Positions 9,180 through 17,583 of a stretch of DNA of 64,000 nucleotides are shown here, piece by piece. The stretch comes from an uncultured Bacteroidales bacterium (lineage in GTDB: Bacteria; Bacteroidota; Bacteroidia; Bacteroidales; P3). Where the stretch lies: contig CALGCG010000072.1 in assembly GCA_937884485.1 (NCBI GenBank), forward strand, positions 19,983 through 83,982. The letters run 5' to 3'. A program made the position numbers and the translations under genes. The notes under the pieces were generated by a model. It searched no databases. It saw only the letters and a list, made by a program, of their open reading frames with translations, and was not told the DNA's origin. How positions within the stretch are numbered: position 1 is the stretch's first letter; each line of letters begins with the position of its first letter.

Positions 9180-10057
9180 TGAACAAAAAACTGATTGGTA
9201 TCCTGTGCGCCATTGGCGCTGCGGTGTGCTACGGCACCAACCCGTTAGCCCGCTTCCTATACGCCGAGGGGATGAACATCCCCTCGGTACTCTTTTACCG
9301 CTTCGGCCTGGCATGGGTCATTGTGGCCGTGGTGATGATGTTCCGCAAGGAGAGCCTCCGCGTCGACCGCCGCGAATTCCTCACCCTCACGGCCCTCGGT
9401 GTGCTCTTCATCCTCTCCTCCACCACGCTCTACACCTCCTTCAACCTCATGCCCTCGGGCATCGCCTCCACCATCCTTTTCACCTACCCCATCATGACGG
9501 CAGCCATCATGACCCTCGTCTTCCGCGAGCGGCTCACGTGGCTCACCGTCCTCTCCATCGCCCTCTCGCTGGTGGGCGTGGCACTGCTGTCGTTCAACGA
9601 CGACGGCACCACCTTCAGCCTCCTCGGCATCGTGCTGGTGCTCATCTCGGCACTCACCTACGCGCTCTACATCATCGTCGTCGACAAGAGCCCGTTGCAG
9701 ATGTCGTCGTTCAAAATCAATTTCTACGTACTTTTCTATTGTGCCCTGGGCAATGTTTTCTATGCCCTCGTCAGCGGCCAGCCGCTGATGCTGCCGCCCT
9801 CGCCCGCGGCCTGGTTCTGGGTGTCGTGGCTTGCCGTCGTGCCCGCCATCATGGCCCTGGTCATGATGGTCTACGCCGCCAAATATCTCGGCTCCACCCC
9901 CACGGCCATCCTCGGTGCCCTCGAGCCCATGACGGCCGTCCTCATCGGTGTCTTTGTCTTTGCCGAGCCCTTCTCCCTGCGCCTGTCGCTGGGCATTGTG
10001 CTCATCCTTTCTGCCGTCACCATGGTGGTCCTCTCCAAGGCCAAGCGGCAGGCGTAG
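9179..10057 (+). CDS. EamA/DMT-family transporter
   Basis: This 292-residue protein has about ten hydrophobic segments arranged as two EamA repeats, the fold of drug/metabolite transporters. The first repeat begins with a typical GAAVCYGTNPLARF segment, and the second ends with ALEPMTAVLIGVFVFAEPFS, the conserved end-of-repeat motif. The substrate cannot be told from sequence. The ATG at 9179 overlaps the ftsZ stop by one base, so it is probably the last gene of the dcw operon, although its role in division, if any, is unknown. Confidence 0.9.
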   Translation: MNKKLIGILCAIGAAVCYGTNPLARFLYAEGMNIPSVLFYRFGLAWVIVAVVMMFRKESLRVDRREFLTLTALGVLFILSSTTLYTSFNLMPSGIASTILFTYPIMTAAIMTLVFRERLTWLTVLSIALSLVGVALLSFNDDGTTFSLLGIVLVLISALTYALYIIVVDKSPLQMSSFKINFYVLFYCALGNVFYALVSGQPLMLPPSPAAWFWVSWLAVVPAIMALVMMVYAAKYLGSTPTAILGALEPMTAVLIGVFVFAEPFSLRLSLGIVLILSAVTMVVLSKAKRQA

Positions 10058-10371
10058 CCTGCTGCCTTCTCTCTGCCTTTTTGCAGGGCGCAGCGTGTAC
10101 CTCCGCGTTGCCGCCGTGTTGAGGCCGTGCCGAAGCACCGGCCGCCTCTGTCCCGAAGGTTTGTCAACCTCCCCTCAGTCCGTACCGTCTTCGTACCCAA
10201 TAGGCCCCTAATTCGGCCCTTCTTATATAGTATACATATAGTATTCATATACTTCTTATATAGTTCTTATATACACTATATAAATACTATATAAGAACGA
10301 TATAAGAACGATATAGGAACTATATGAGAAGGGGCGAATTCGGTACCTATTGGTCCCCTATTCGGGGCGTG
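10058..10371. other. 314-base spacer between convergent genes
   Basis: No credible gene. The left 130 bases are GC-rich without a clear feature. The rest holds the first copy of the compound palindromic repeat (10190-10365). The two flanking genes converge here, and the palindrome is the only candidate for transcription termination between them. Confidence 0.6.
10190..10365. repeat. Compound palindromic repeat, copy 1 (GC-rich arms, 11-base AT-rich units)
   Basis: Two GC-rich inverted arms (left about 10190-10220, right about 10330-10362, both with CAATAGG and AATTCG) flank an AT-rich core. The core is a tandem array of an 11-base unit close to TTCTTATATAG that switches to its reverse complement (TATATAAGAAC) near 10273, so the whole can fold into one long hairpin or cruciform. 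Related copies are at 21722-21809, 38093-38240 and 58216-58261. Confidence 0.85.
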
Positions 10372-11643
10372 TCAGCGGACAAGGTGGCGCTTGTAGGTTC
10401 GGGCGGCGAGCACCGCGGCGATGCAGAAGGAGAGGAGGAGAATCAATAGGCTGATGGACAGCTGCGCGGCGGAGATGCCGAAGGGCAGGCGCAGCACTGC
10501 GGCGGCAGGGGCTGTGAAGGGCACGAGGGTGAGCCATTGGGCCAGGGCGCCGTCGGGGCTCTGGATGAGCAAGGGTATGAGCATGAGGGTGACAATCAGC
10601 GGCGAGAGCAGCAGGAGAACCCATTGGAGGGCGTCGGCGTCGCTGTCGAGGCGTGCGGCGAGGGCGGCGAGGAGGGCGCCGTAGAGCAGGTAGCCCAGCA
10701 GGAAGAAGGCCAGGAAGACTCCCGCAACGAGCGGCAGGTTGATGGCCGTGAGGCCCTGCACGGTTTCGTCGACGAGGGTGACGGAGGTGTTGTATTGCGC
10801 TGTGGCGTCGGCGCCTTTGGAGGCGATGGCGTGGGCGGTCTGCTGCTGGCGGGCCTGGGCGAAGAGGTCGGGGTTGGCCCGCTGGATGGCGCCGATGGCG
10901 GCGGCGGCCAGCAGGACCCACAGGACGAGCTGTGTGACGGCCGTCAGGGCCACGCCGCTGATTTTGCCCACCATGAGCTGCACGGGGTGCACCGAGGCGG
11001 CGACGACTTCGGCCACGCGCGTGGCTTTCTCTTCCTGCACACTGCGCATCACCTGCACGCCGAAGACTATGAGCGCCAGCACTATGAGCACCGCCAGAAC
11101 GGCGGATAGCACCCCTTTGACGCGGGCGAAACTTTCGTGGCCTGAGGCGGCGTCGCGCGTGTGGAGGCGTATGTCGGTGGCGGCGACGGAGCGGAAGACC
11201 TCGGGGTCGAGGCCGTAGACATCTTCGAGGATGGCGTTGCGGAGGGTCATCTGCAGTTCGCTTCCTATGTATTGCTGCAAGGCCAGCGGGGGTTCGGAGG
11301 CACGGTGGTAGAGGAAGGCGTCGCGGGGGATGGTGGTTTCGCGGGCGGGGATGTAGAGGATGGCGGCAATGTGGTCGTCGTCGTCCATCTGGCTGTGGGC
11401 GTAGTCGAGGGTGGGCATACGGCGGAAGGAGACGTCGTTGTTGGAGCGCAGGGAGCGGTCGAAAAGGCCCGTTTCGTCGACCACCAGCACCTCGGCCTGG
11501 CCGGCGCTGCGGTTGGCGGCTATCACGGGGAGGGCATAGAGTGCGGCCAGCATCAGGGGCACGAGGAGGGTTAGCACCCAGAAGGAGGGGCGCCGCAGGC
11601 GCAGGCGGTATTCGCGCGCAAGGATGAGGAGCGTTTTTTTCAT
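10372..11643 (-). CDS. ABC-2 type transporter permease (NatB-like)
   Basis: A 423-residue ABC-2 permease: an N-terminal membrane helix just after a basic segment, a large extracytoplasmic domain (about residues 45-175), then five or six hydrophobic helices at the C-terminus. This layout matches NatB/CcmB-like exporters for ions or small molecules. I place the start at the ATG whose complement is 11641-11643 (MKKTLLILAREYRLR); the longer open frame upstream is a Pro/Arg-rich out-of-frame translation of the ATPase gene. It overlaps the ATPase gene by 4 bases. The substrate is unknown. Confidence 0.88.
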   Translation of the reverse strand: MKKTLLILAREYRLRLRRPSFWVLTLLVPLMLAALYALPVIAANRSAGQAEVLVVDETGLFDRSLRSNNDVSFRRMPTLDYAHSQMDDDDHIAAILYIPARETTIPRDAFLYHRASEPPLALQQYIGSELQMTLRNAILEDVYGLDPEVFRSVAATDIRLHTRDAASGHESFARVKGVLSAVLAVLIVLALIVFGVQVMRSVQEEKATRVAEVVAASVHPVQLMVGKISGVALTAVTQLVLWVLLAAAAIGAIQRANPDLFAQARQQQTAHAIASKGADATAQYNTSVTLVDETVQGLTAINLPLVAGVFLAFFLLGYLLYGALLAALAARLDSDADALQWVLLLLSPLIVTLMLIPLLIQSPDGALAQWLTLVPFTAPAAAVLRLPFGISAAQLSISLLILLLSFCIAAVLAARTYKRHLVR

Positions 11644-12251
11644 AGCTGGAGGGTTTTGTGGCAGAGGCTGGCGGCAGCCTCGGTGTTGTGGGTGGAGAGG
11701 AGGATGGCGGTGCCGGAGAGGCTGAGACGCTTGATTTCGTCGCGCAGCATGGCTGCGTTGTCGGCGTCGAAGCCGGAGAAGGGTTCGTCGAGGACTAACA
11801 GGCGGGGGCGGTGCACCACGGTGGAGATGAACTGCACTTTCTGCTGCATGCCTTTGCTGAGGCGGTTGGCGGGGCGGTTCCACCACTCGGCGGCGCCGAG
11901 GCGTTCAAACCAGGCTTTGGCTTCGCTGCGGGCGTCGGCGCGGCTCATGCCTTTGAGACGTGCGAGGTAGACCACCTGCTCGCCCACGCGCATGCGGCGG
12001 TAGAGGCCGCGTTCTTCGGGCAGGTAGCCCACGGCGGCAAGGTCGGCGCGCGTCATGGGGTGGCCGTCGAAGAGGAGGGTGCCGCTGTCGGCCTCAAGGA
12101 TGAGGTTGATGATGCGCAGAAGGGTGGTTTTGCCGGCACCGTTGGCACCGAGGATGCCCACGACCTGGCCGCGGTCGGCAGTGAGGCTGGTGCCGTGGAG
12201 GACGCGGTGGGCGCCAAAGGATTTGCATAGGTTGTCGGCTTGGAGGAGCAT
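11640..12251 (-). CDS. ABC transporter ATP-binding protein (NatA-like)
   Basis: A 203-residue ATPase partner for the downstream permease. Walker A is GANGAGKT, Walker B LLVLDEP, and the signature reads LSKGMQQ rather than LSGGQ, as in the NatA/ABC-2 exporter branch. The H-loop STHN is present. It is shorter than most NatA proteins (about 240-310 residues) and ends soon after the H-loop, so the C-terminal regulatory extension is missing. It starts 6 bases after the vWA gene ends. Confidence 0.9.
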   Translation of the reverse strand: MLLQADNLCKSFGAHRVLHGTSLTADRGQVVGILGANGAGKTTLLRIINLILEADSGTLLFDGHPMTRADLAAVGYLPEERGLYRRMRVGEQVVYLARLKGMSRADARSEAKAWFERLGAAEWWNRPANRLSKGMQQKVQFISTVVHRPRLLVLDEPFSGFDADNAAMLRDEIKRLSLSGTAILLSTHNTEAAASLCHKTLQL

Positions 12252-12257
12252 TGTTTT

Positions 12258-14282
12258 TTATTTTTTTCTGGTTCTTCGGGATACTTTGAGCAGTAGGGTT
12301 TCGATGAGCAAAGCGGCGAGGGCCAGGAGGAGGCATGCTTGCCAGAGGGGCGTCCCGCTGTGGCTGGAGCGTATCTCCTGTTGGAGCGGCTTGGCGGCGT
12401 TGCGCACGAGGGAGTAGTGGGGACGGCCGTCGAGAAGGTCCTTGATGTCGGAGGGTGAAAGGAAGTCGAGCTGCGACTCGATGCGCGGATGGTTGAAGGC
12501 GAGGTGCTCGTCCTGGTCGAGGAGGTATATGCCGTCGGCGGTGAGTTCGCCGTGAAGCATGAGGACACAGCGGTTGCCAAGGCGCCGGATGTCGGGCAGG
12601 ATGGTGACGGGCTGCGGAGAGGGGAGCGAGAGTTGGGGCGGTATGCCGGCAGGGTCGTAGTTGCCATGGAGGGCGACAGGGGCGCGGTCGCCGAGGGTGT
12701 GTGCCACTTGGGGTTGGGGACGGCTGTAGAGGGCCATGTTGTAGAGCGTCGGCACGAAGAGCGCCTGTGAGACAAAGGAGGTCCATTCGTCGGTGAGCGG
12801 GGAGGAGAAGAGGTAGAGGCGCCCGTCGCCGTGGGGCGAGGTGCAGAGCAGGGGTGTGCCGTCGGCAAGGGTGATGATGTCCTGCCGCACGCTGTTGTTG
12901 CCCAGGGTATAGTGGCCCTGCACGGAGGGCATTTCCATGTCGCTGCTGGTGCCGTTGAATACGTCGCGATAGAGGTTGTTTTGGAAGTCTACAGAGGTTG
13001 CTTTGACGGGGTGCTTCTGCCAGCGTTCAAGCGTGGGTGCCTGCAGGAGGGTGAGGAGTGTGTTGAGGGCGTCGTTTTTGGTGTTGGCGGAGGGAATAAC
13101 GGCGAGGGTGCCGCCGTTCTCCACCCACGAGGCAACGGCTTGGGCCTGTCCGGAAGACAGGTTGTCGGGCTCGTTGAGTACGATGAAGTCGAGCTGCGAG
13201 AGGTCGGAAGGCAGGGGCGCGGCTTGGTAGGCTATGGCCGAGTCGGCGCCAAAAAGCCGGCGGAGGTTGGTGTTGGGGGTGGCGCCGTCGACTTGCAGCA
13301 TGTTTATCTGGCTGCCGGCGAGGAGGGAAAAATAGTAGCGGTCGTCGAAGGTGATGGGGTAGTCTGTTATGTTGACGCTGCCGTCGTGCCATCCGGCGCT
13401 GTCGATGGAAAACCGCAGGGATGCTTTGGCGGTTGAGCCGGCGGGGATGTCGATTGTGGCGATGGCACGTTGGCGCCCGTTGACGGTGAGACGCACGGGA
13501 AGTTTCTCGACGTCGGAGGCGCCGCAGTTGCGCACGGAGGCTTCCACACTGACGCTGCCGCCGACGAAGTAGGCCGGGGCGTCGAGACGCAGGGTGTCAA
13601 TATAGATGTTGTCGGTGGCTACACCTTGGAGCGGGACGAGCGTGAAGTGTGCCATGCTGTCGGCAGGCAGGGCATCGAGGTCGGCGGCGGACCGCTGGAA
13701 GTCGGAGACGATATATGCGTGACGGTTGGCAGCACCGCTGAGGCGCATAAAATTGCTTTGACTTGCGGCAACCTCGCTGAGGCGATGGCTGGCGGGATTG
13801 ATGGACAGGAGGTCGATGGCATGAAGGAACTCTTCGCGGCTCAACCAGCGGTTTTCATCGCCAGACATGGCGTTGGAGAGCAGCTGGTAGCGGTCGCCAG
13901 GGCGATAGGCGGCAGCAATTTCGCGTGCTTTCTGTTTGGCGGCCTCGAGTTGCGAGCCGTCGCTTGTGCTGTTCTCCATGGAGAAGGAGTTGTCGATGTA
14001 GACGCTGACGACGGTGTCGCCTGAGCGGAGCTGCTGGCCGCTGCCGGGGAGGGTTGGTTGGGCAAAGGCCAGCACGATGAAGACTATGGCCAGGCAACGC
14101 ATAAGAAGAACCAGCCATCGCCGTAGTTCGCTTTGGCGACGGCTCGCGGACTGGAGGGCCTGGAGTCGGTCGACATTGCTGAAATAGACTTTTCTGTAGC
14201 GTCGAAGCTGGAAGAGGTGTACCGCTATGGGGATGGCCAAAGCCACAAGCCCCCATAGGAAAAGTGGTGCGGCGAAAGTCAT
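12258..14282 (-). CDS. BatA/vWA-domain membrane protein
   Basis: A 674-residue membrane protein. The N-terminus shows the BatA (aerotolerance regulator N-terminal) pattern: a first helix, then FQLRRYRKVYFSNV, and a second helix at about residues 58-78. A von Willebrand A domain follows, with the metal-binding DxSxS motif as YIDNSFSM. A long beta-rich extracytoplasmic region comes next and one membrane helix lies at the very C-terminus. It overlaps nth by 4 bases and precedes an ABC exporter, so it may be functionally linked to that exporter. The exact role is unknown; Bat proteins have been tied to stress tolerance in Bacteroides. Confidence 0.8.
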   Translation of the reverse strand: MTFAAPLFLWGLVALAIPIAVHLFQLRRYRKVYFSNVDRLQALQSASRRQSELRRWLVLLMRCLAIVFIVLAFAQPTLPGSGQQLRSGDTVVSVYIDNSFSMENSTSDGSQLEAAKQKAREIAAAYRPGDRYQLLSNAMSGDENRWLSREEFLHAIDLLSINPASHRLSEVAASQSNFMRLSGAANRHAYIVSDFQRSAADLDALPADSMAHFTLVPLQGVATDNIYIDTLRLDAPAYFVGGSVSVEASVRNCGASDVEKLPVRLTVNGRQRAIATIDIPAGSTAKASLRFSIDSAGWHDGSVNITDYPITFDDRYYFSLLAGSQINMLQVDGATPNTNLRRLFGADSAIAYQAAPLPSDLSQLDFIVLNEPDNLSSGQAQAVASWVENGGTLAVIPSANTKNDALNTLLTLLQAPTLERWQKHPVKATSVDFQNNLYRDVFNGTSSDMEMPSVQGHYTLGNNSVRQDIITLADGTPLLCTSPHGDGRLYLFSSPLTDEWTSFVSQALFVPTLYNMALYSRPQPQVAHTLGDRAPVALHGNYDPAGIPPQLSLPSPQPVTILPDIRRLGNRCVLMLHGELTADGIYLLDQDEHLAFNHPRIESQLDFLSPSDIKDLLDGRPHYSLVRNAAKPLQQEIRSSHSGTPLWQACLLLALAALLIETLLLKVSRRTRKK

Positions 14283-14941
14283 TCACAGCCTCCTTCCGTG
14301 CCCTTTTTGTGCTTTGCCCTGTAGGCGCATAGGTCTGCCAGGAAGCAGCTGTCGCAGTGTGGTTTGCGCGACTGGCAGACATATCGGCCGTGAAGTATGA
14401 GCCAGTGGTGGGCGGTGGATAGTTTCTCGGGAGGGATGTGTTTGACGAGAGTCCGCTCGGTTTCCAAAGGGGTTTTGGAGTTGCGTGTGAGGCCAATGCG
14501 ATTGGAAACGCGGAAGACATGCGTGTCCACGGGCATTGCAGGGAGGTTGAACACCACGGCGGCAACAACATTGGCCGTTTTCCGTCCCACGCCTGGGAGC
14601 CGTTGCAGTTCATTGATATCGGATGGCACAACGCCGTCGAATTCCTCGACGAGCATGCGTGCCATGGCGGCGAGGTGGCGGCTTTTGTTGTTGGGGTATG
14701 AGACGGAGTGGATATAGGACAGAATGTCGTCGGCCGAGGCTTGGGCCATGGCGGCGGCATTGGGGTAGGCAGCGAAGAGGGCGGGGGTTACCATGTTGAC
14801 ACGCTTGTCGGTGCATTGCGCCGAGAGGATGACAGCCACCAGCAGTTGGAATGGGTTCTCGTAGTGCAGTTCGGTTTCAACCACAGGCATTTCCCGCTCA
14901 AAGCGTGCGATCATCAGGTTATATCGGTCTTGTGTCTTCAT
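14279..14941 (-). CDS. nth: Endonuclease III (DNA glycosylase/AP lyase)
   Basis: Nth removes oxidised pyrimidines and cuts the abasic site in base excision repair. The 220-residue protein has the helix-hairpin-helix LPGVGRKTANVV with catalytic Lys121, catalytic Asp139 in PVDTHVFR, and the [4Fe-4S] ligands Cys189, Cys196, Cys199 and Cys205 in the diagnostic C-x6-C-x2-C-x5-C spacing. It overlaps its neighbours by 4 bases on each side, so it is translated within the operon. Confidence 0.97.
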   Translation of the reverse strand: MKTQDRYNLMIARFEREMPVVETELHYENPFQLLVAVILSAQCTDKRVNMVTPALFAAYPNAAAMAQASADDILSYIHSVSYPNNKSRHLAAMARMLVEEFDGVVPSDINELQRLPGVGRKTANVVAAVVFNLPAMPVDTHVFRVSNRIGLTRNSKTPLETERTLVKHIPPEKLSTAHHWLILHGRYVCQSRKPHCDSCFLADLCAYRAKHKKGTEGGCE

Positions 14942-16005
14942 TTGTCATTGTATTCGAGTGAAACGAGGATGGGGTAGTGGTCGGAGACGTCGGATTTGAT
15001 GCGGTGATAGCTCAGGGTGGAGAATTGGGGCGAATGGAAAACCATGTCGATGCGGAAGCGTGGGAAACTGCCGTTGTAGGTGGTGCAGAAACCGGCACCT
15101 TTGTTGCAGTAAGTGTCTTCGAGATGCTTGGTGATTTGGGTATAGAGCCACGAGGAAGGGATGTCGTTCATGTCGCCTGCCAGGATGAGGGGCATGTTGC
15201 ACTCGCTGATAAGGGGATACAGTTGGTCGTTCCATTCGTTCTCATGGCGTATGACGGTCTCCTTGGCCTTGTGCATAGTGCTGCGCGATAGGGAATCCAG
15301 TTTCAGGTGAGCAATCTGTTCGATGTCGTTGCGGTCGTCAAGGTTGAAAGCATAGCTGTCCATGTGGACGCATAGCACGCGGAAAGGCTTGTCGCCGTTG
15401 AGTATCTCGACCAGGACCTTCTGTTGGTCTATTCTTTTCACATAGGTGATGGGCAACTTGGAGAAGACCACGGTGCCTCGTGGAGCAGTGTTGGAACCAT
15501 GGGAGCCGTAGTAGTGGTTGTAGCCCATCAGTTCAAGGCTGTCGGTGATGCTGATACCTTTGACGGGCAGATATTCCTGCAGGCAGAGCACCATGGGCTG
15601 GTATTCGCGCAGCAGGTCGAGGAATGCTATGGCGTTGCTGTCCTTGGGGACAATTTCGTAGTTGTTGCCGCCGAAGTTGTGCAGGTTAAAGCTGAGCAGG
15701 CTCACCATGGTGGGATGGTCCTCGGCTGGTGGCACCGTGGAGGAGCCTCCAATTTGGAAGAAAAGGCCGATGAAAGTGTAGCGTACGGCGATGGCAGCGG
15801 TGGAAACCAGAAAATGCCACTTCCCCATGAAAAGCCATAGCAGCAGGAAGAAAATATTAATGCCGAGCATCGGCATATAGCCGTAGGCCAGCACCGACGG
15901 CAGAATGTTCTTCGACGGGGCAATCACTCCCGCCAGGGTGGTAGCAATGAGTCCGATGGCGGCAATGATATTGAGTATCAGTAGTATCGCTCTTATTATT
16001 TTCAT
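14938..16005 (-). CDS. Membrane-anchored endonuclease/exonuclease/phosphatase (EEP) family protein
   Basis: A 355-residue protein with three N-terminal hydrophobic segments and a C-terminal EEP domain of the DNase I/exonuclease III fold. Motifs visible are SFNLHNFG, QEYLPV (metal-binding Glu), CVHMDS, LAGDMNDIPSS, and a terminal SDHYPI with the catalytic Asp-His. The start is the ATG at 16003-16005, only about a dozen bases downstream of a perfect promoter; longer upstream open sequence runs antisense through aroE and is not used. Substrate is unknown: members cleave nucleic acids, phospholipids or inositol phosphates. First gene of a five-gene minus-strand operon. Confidence 0.85.
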   Translation of the reverse strand: MKIIRAILLILNIIAAIGLIATTLAGVIAPSKNILPSVLAYGYMPMLGINIFFLLLWLFMGKWHFLVSTAAIAVRYTFIGLFFQIGGSSTVPPAEDHPTMVSLLSFNLHNFGGNNYEIVPKDSNAIAFLDLLREYQPMVLCLQEYLPVKGISITDSLELMGYNHYYGSHGSNTAPRGTVVFSKLPITYVKRIDQQKVLVEILNGDKPFRVLCVHMDSYAFNLDDRNDIEQIAHLKLDSLSRSTMHKAKETVIRHENEWNDQLYPLISECNMPLILAGDMNDIPSSWLYTQITKHLEDTYCNKGAGFCTTYNGSFPRFRIDMVFHSPQFSTLSYHRIKSDVSDHYPILVSLEYNDK

Positions 16006-16017
16006 AATATTAAAATG

Positions 16018-16048
16018 CAAAATTACATTTTTTATCGGGATTTGCAAA
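16018..16048 (-). promoter_or_regulatory. Promoter of the EEP-nth-vWA-ABC operon
   Basis: On the minus strand, TTTG (complement of 16045-16048) is followed after 19 bases by TAATTTTG (complement of 16018-16025), a full match to the Bacteroidota consensus. The start codon at 16005 leaves only a few leader bases. Confidence 0.8.
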
Positions 16049-16056
16049 ATAATTCG

Positions 16057-16064
16057 TATTTTTG
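16057..16064 (+). promoter_or_regulatory. -7 element of the aroE promoter
   Basis: TATTTTTG matches TAnnTTTG and lies 11 bases before the aroE start, so the mRNA would have almost no leader. No good TTTG is seen 19-21 bases upstream; the TTTG at 16041 is too close and is the reverse of the divergent gene's -33 element. Confidence 0.6.
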
Positions 16065-16074
16065 CAAATCGGAA

Positions 16075-16800
16075 ATGCATCACTATGCGCTCATAGGCAG
16101 GCGGCTGGGGCACTCTTACTCCCAGCGGTGGTTCGAGGCGAAATTCAAAAGCCTTGGACTGACGGATTGTTTCTACCGGTTGCACGAAATGGAGTCGCTG
16201 GATGACTTGCGAGGATGGGTGGAGCATGAGGGTATAGAGGGTTTCAATGTTACTGTGCCCTTCAAACAGGAAATAATTCCCCTGCTGGATGGCCTGGACG
16301 AGACGGCGGCTGCCATTGGTGCCGTCAACTGTGTCACCGTGCGCCAGGGACATCTCGTGGGCCACAATACCGACGCTCCCGCTTTTCGCGACACGCTCCC
16401 TTCCGAGGGCTTCTCCGAGGCATACATTCTGGGAACAGGAGGCGCTGCCAGTGCGGTGGGTTATGCTTTGAGGCAAGTGGGGGTTCCGTTCCTTTTCGTC
16501 AGCCGCAATCCAAAAGGTTCCAACCAGATAGGCTATGCGCAGCTCGCCGCCCGCAGGTTTTCCCGGCCCGTTCTTTTCGTCAATGCTACGCCGCTGGGCA
16601 TGTATCCCGATATCGACAGCACTCCTCTGCCGGCATTTCGCTTTTCCCCTGAAATCTTTGTCTACGACCTTACATATAATCCTTCCCCGACGCGTCTCAT
16701 GCGCGAGGCCGCCGCATGCGGCGCCACAGTGAAGGATGGTCTTGAAATGCTGCGCCGCCAGGCCGAGCTTTCGTGGAGCCTCTACACGTCAAAGGTGTAG
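16075..16800 (+). CDS. aroE: Shikimate dehydrogenase AroE
   Basis: AroE reduces 3-dehydroshikimate to shikimate with NADPH in aromatic amino-acid synthesis. I use ATG 16075 (241 residues): it begins with the family N-terminus (HHYALIGRRLGHSYS) and sits just after the promoter; the in-frame extension to 16015 would include the promoter. Shikimate-binding SYS is at residues 14-16, catalytic Lys64 in NVTVPFKQ, its partner Asp100 in HNTDAPAF, and the NADP loop GTGGAASAV at 120-128. It is slightly short compared with the usual 270 residues, as in many Bacteroidota. Confidence 0.95.
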   Translation: MHHYALIGRRLGHSYSQRWFEAKFKSLGLTDCFYRLHEMESLDDLRGWVEHEGIEGFNVTVPFKQEIIPLLDGLDETAAAIGAVNCVTVRQGHLVGHNTDAPAFRDTLPSEGFSEAYILGTGGAASAVGYALRQVGVPFLFVSRNPKGSNQIGYAQLAARRFSRPVLFVNATPLGMYPDIDSTPLPAFRFSPEIFVYDLTYNPSPTRLMREAAACGATVKDGLEMLRRQAELSWSLYTSKV

Positions 16801-16802
16801 TC

Positions 16803-17567
16803 TTATTTGTGGGTGACGGTGGAGATGTCGGAGACGGGACAGTTGACCACTATGGGGCGGCCGATGTACACGAGGTGGCTGGCGTTTCTGACGGGCACGC
16901 GCATGCGCTCGGTGCACCACAGTATGGCATGGCTGCCGCCATCGAGGGTTCCCTCTATGCGTTTCACTTCCAGCTTTTCGGCATCCAGGTTTGAGCCTTC
17001 AATCATGCTCATCTCCATTTTGAGAAGAGCTCGTCCTCGCAGCTCGGTCGTTGAAGCTCCGCTGAGGTTGAGGAAAACATTGTCCACTGCCACATGGGCT
17101 TTCAGGTCTGTGGCTCCTGCCTGTTCGATGCTCACCTGCTTGCCTTCGAAGCTTCCCCGCAGGGTGGAATTGCCTGTGAGGTATATCTCCAGCGCCTCGC
17201 GCTGCAGCTTGCCCATTTGGAGGTTGGCGGCGCCATTGAGCTCGATGTATTGTACGCTCGTCCGGGCGGGTACGAGTACCTGCGGGCGCTCCTTGAGTTT
17301 TTTTTTGACATCCCTGCGCATGGCGATGCGGAGGGTGCCGTTCTCCTGCTCCACTGTCAGGTGTTTCCGCACCGCCTCGGGAGCATAGATGCGAATGTCT
17401 TTTACGGTATCCGTCAGCGTCACGTCGAAGGCGGTGTGGACAATCAGCCGCTCATAGTCGCCTTGCAGGGCAATTGACTGGTATTTCACTTTCGGTGCGG
17501 CGGCAGAACCCATGGTGGCCAGTGCCACGGCCACTACGGCCATCATGATCAGAATCCCTTTTTTCAT
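16803..17567 (-). CDS. DUF2807 (GIN/head-domain) secreted protein
   Basis: A 254-residue protein with an N-terminal signal peptide (cleavage likely after GSAAA) and repeated beta-strand motifs of the DUF2807 putative auto-transporter adhesin head domain: ELNGAANLQ, LTGNSTLRG, EQAGATDLK, NLSGASTTEL and LDGGSHA, each with the small-residue turn typical of this right-handed beta fold. Function is unknown; such proteins are exported to the envelope. It starts 16 bases after the DUF4159 gene and is the last gene of the mnmA operon. Confidence 0.82.
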   Translation of the reverse strand: MKKGILIMMAVVAVALATMGSAAAPKVKYQSIALQGDYERLIVHTAFDVTLTDTVKDIRIYAPEAVRKHLTVEQENGTLRIAMRRDVKKKLKERPQVLVPARTSVQYIELNGAANLQMGKLQREALEIYLTGNSTLRGSFEGKQVSIEQAGATDLKAHVAVDNVFLNLSGASTTELRGRALLKMEMSMIEGSNLDAEKLEVKRIEGTLDGGSHAILWCTERMRVPVRNASHLVYIGRPIVVNCPVSDISTVTHK

Positions 17568-17583
17568 ATTCTCTTTTTTGTTT

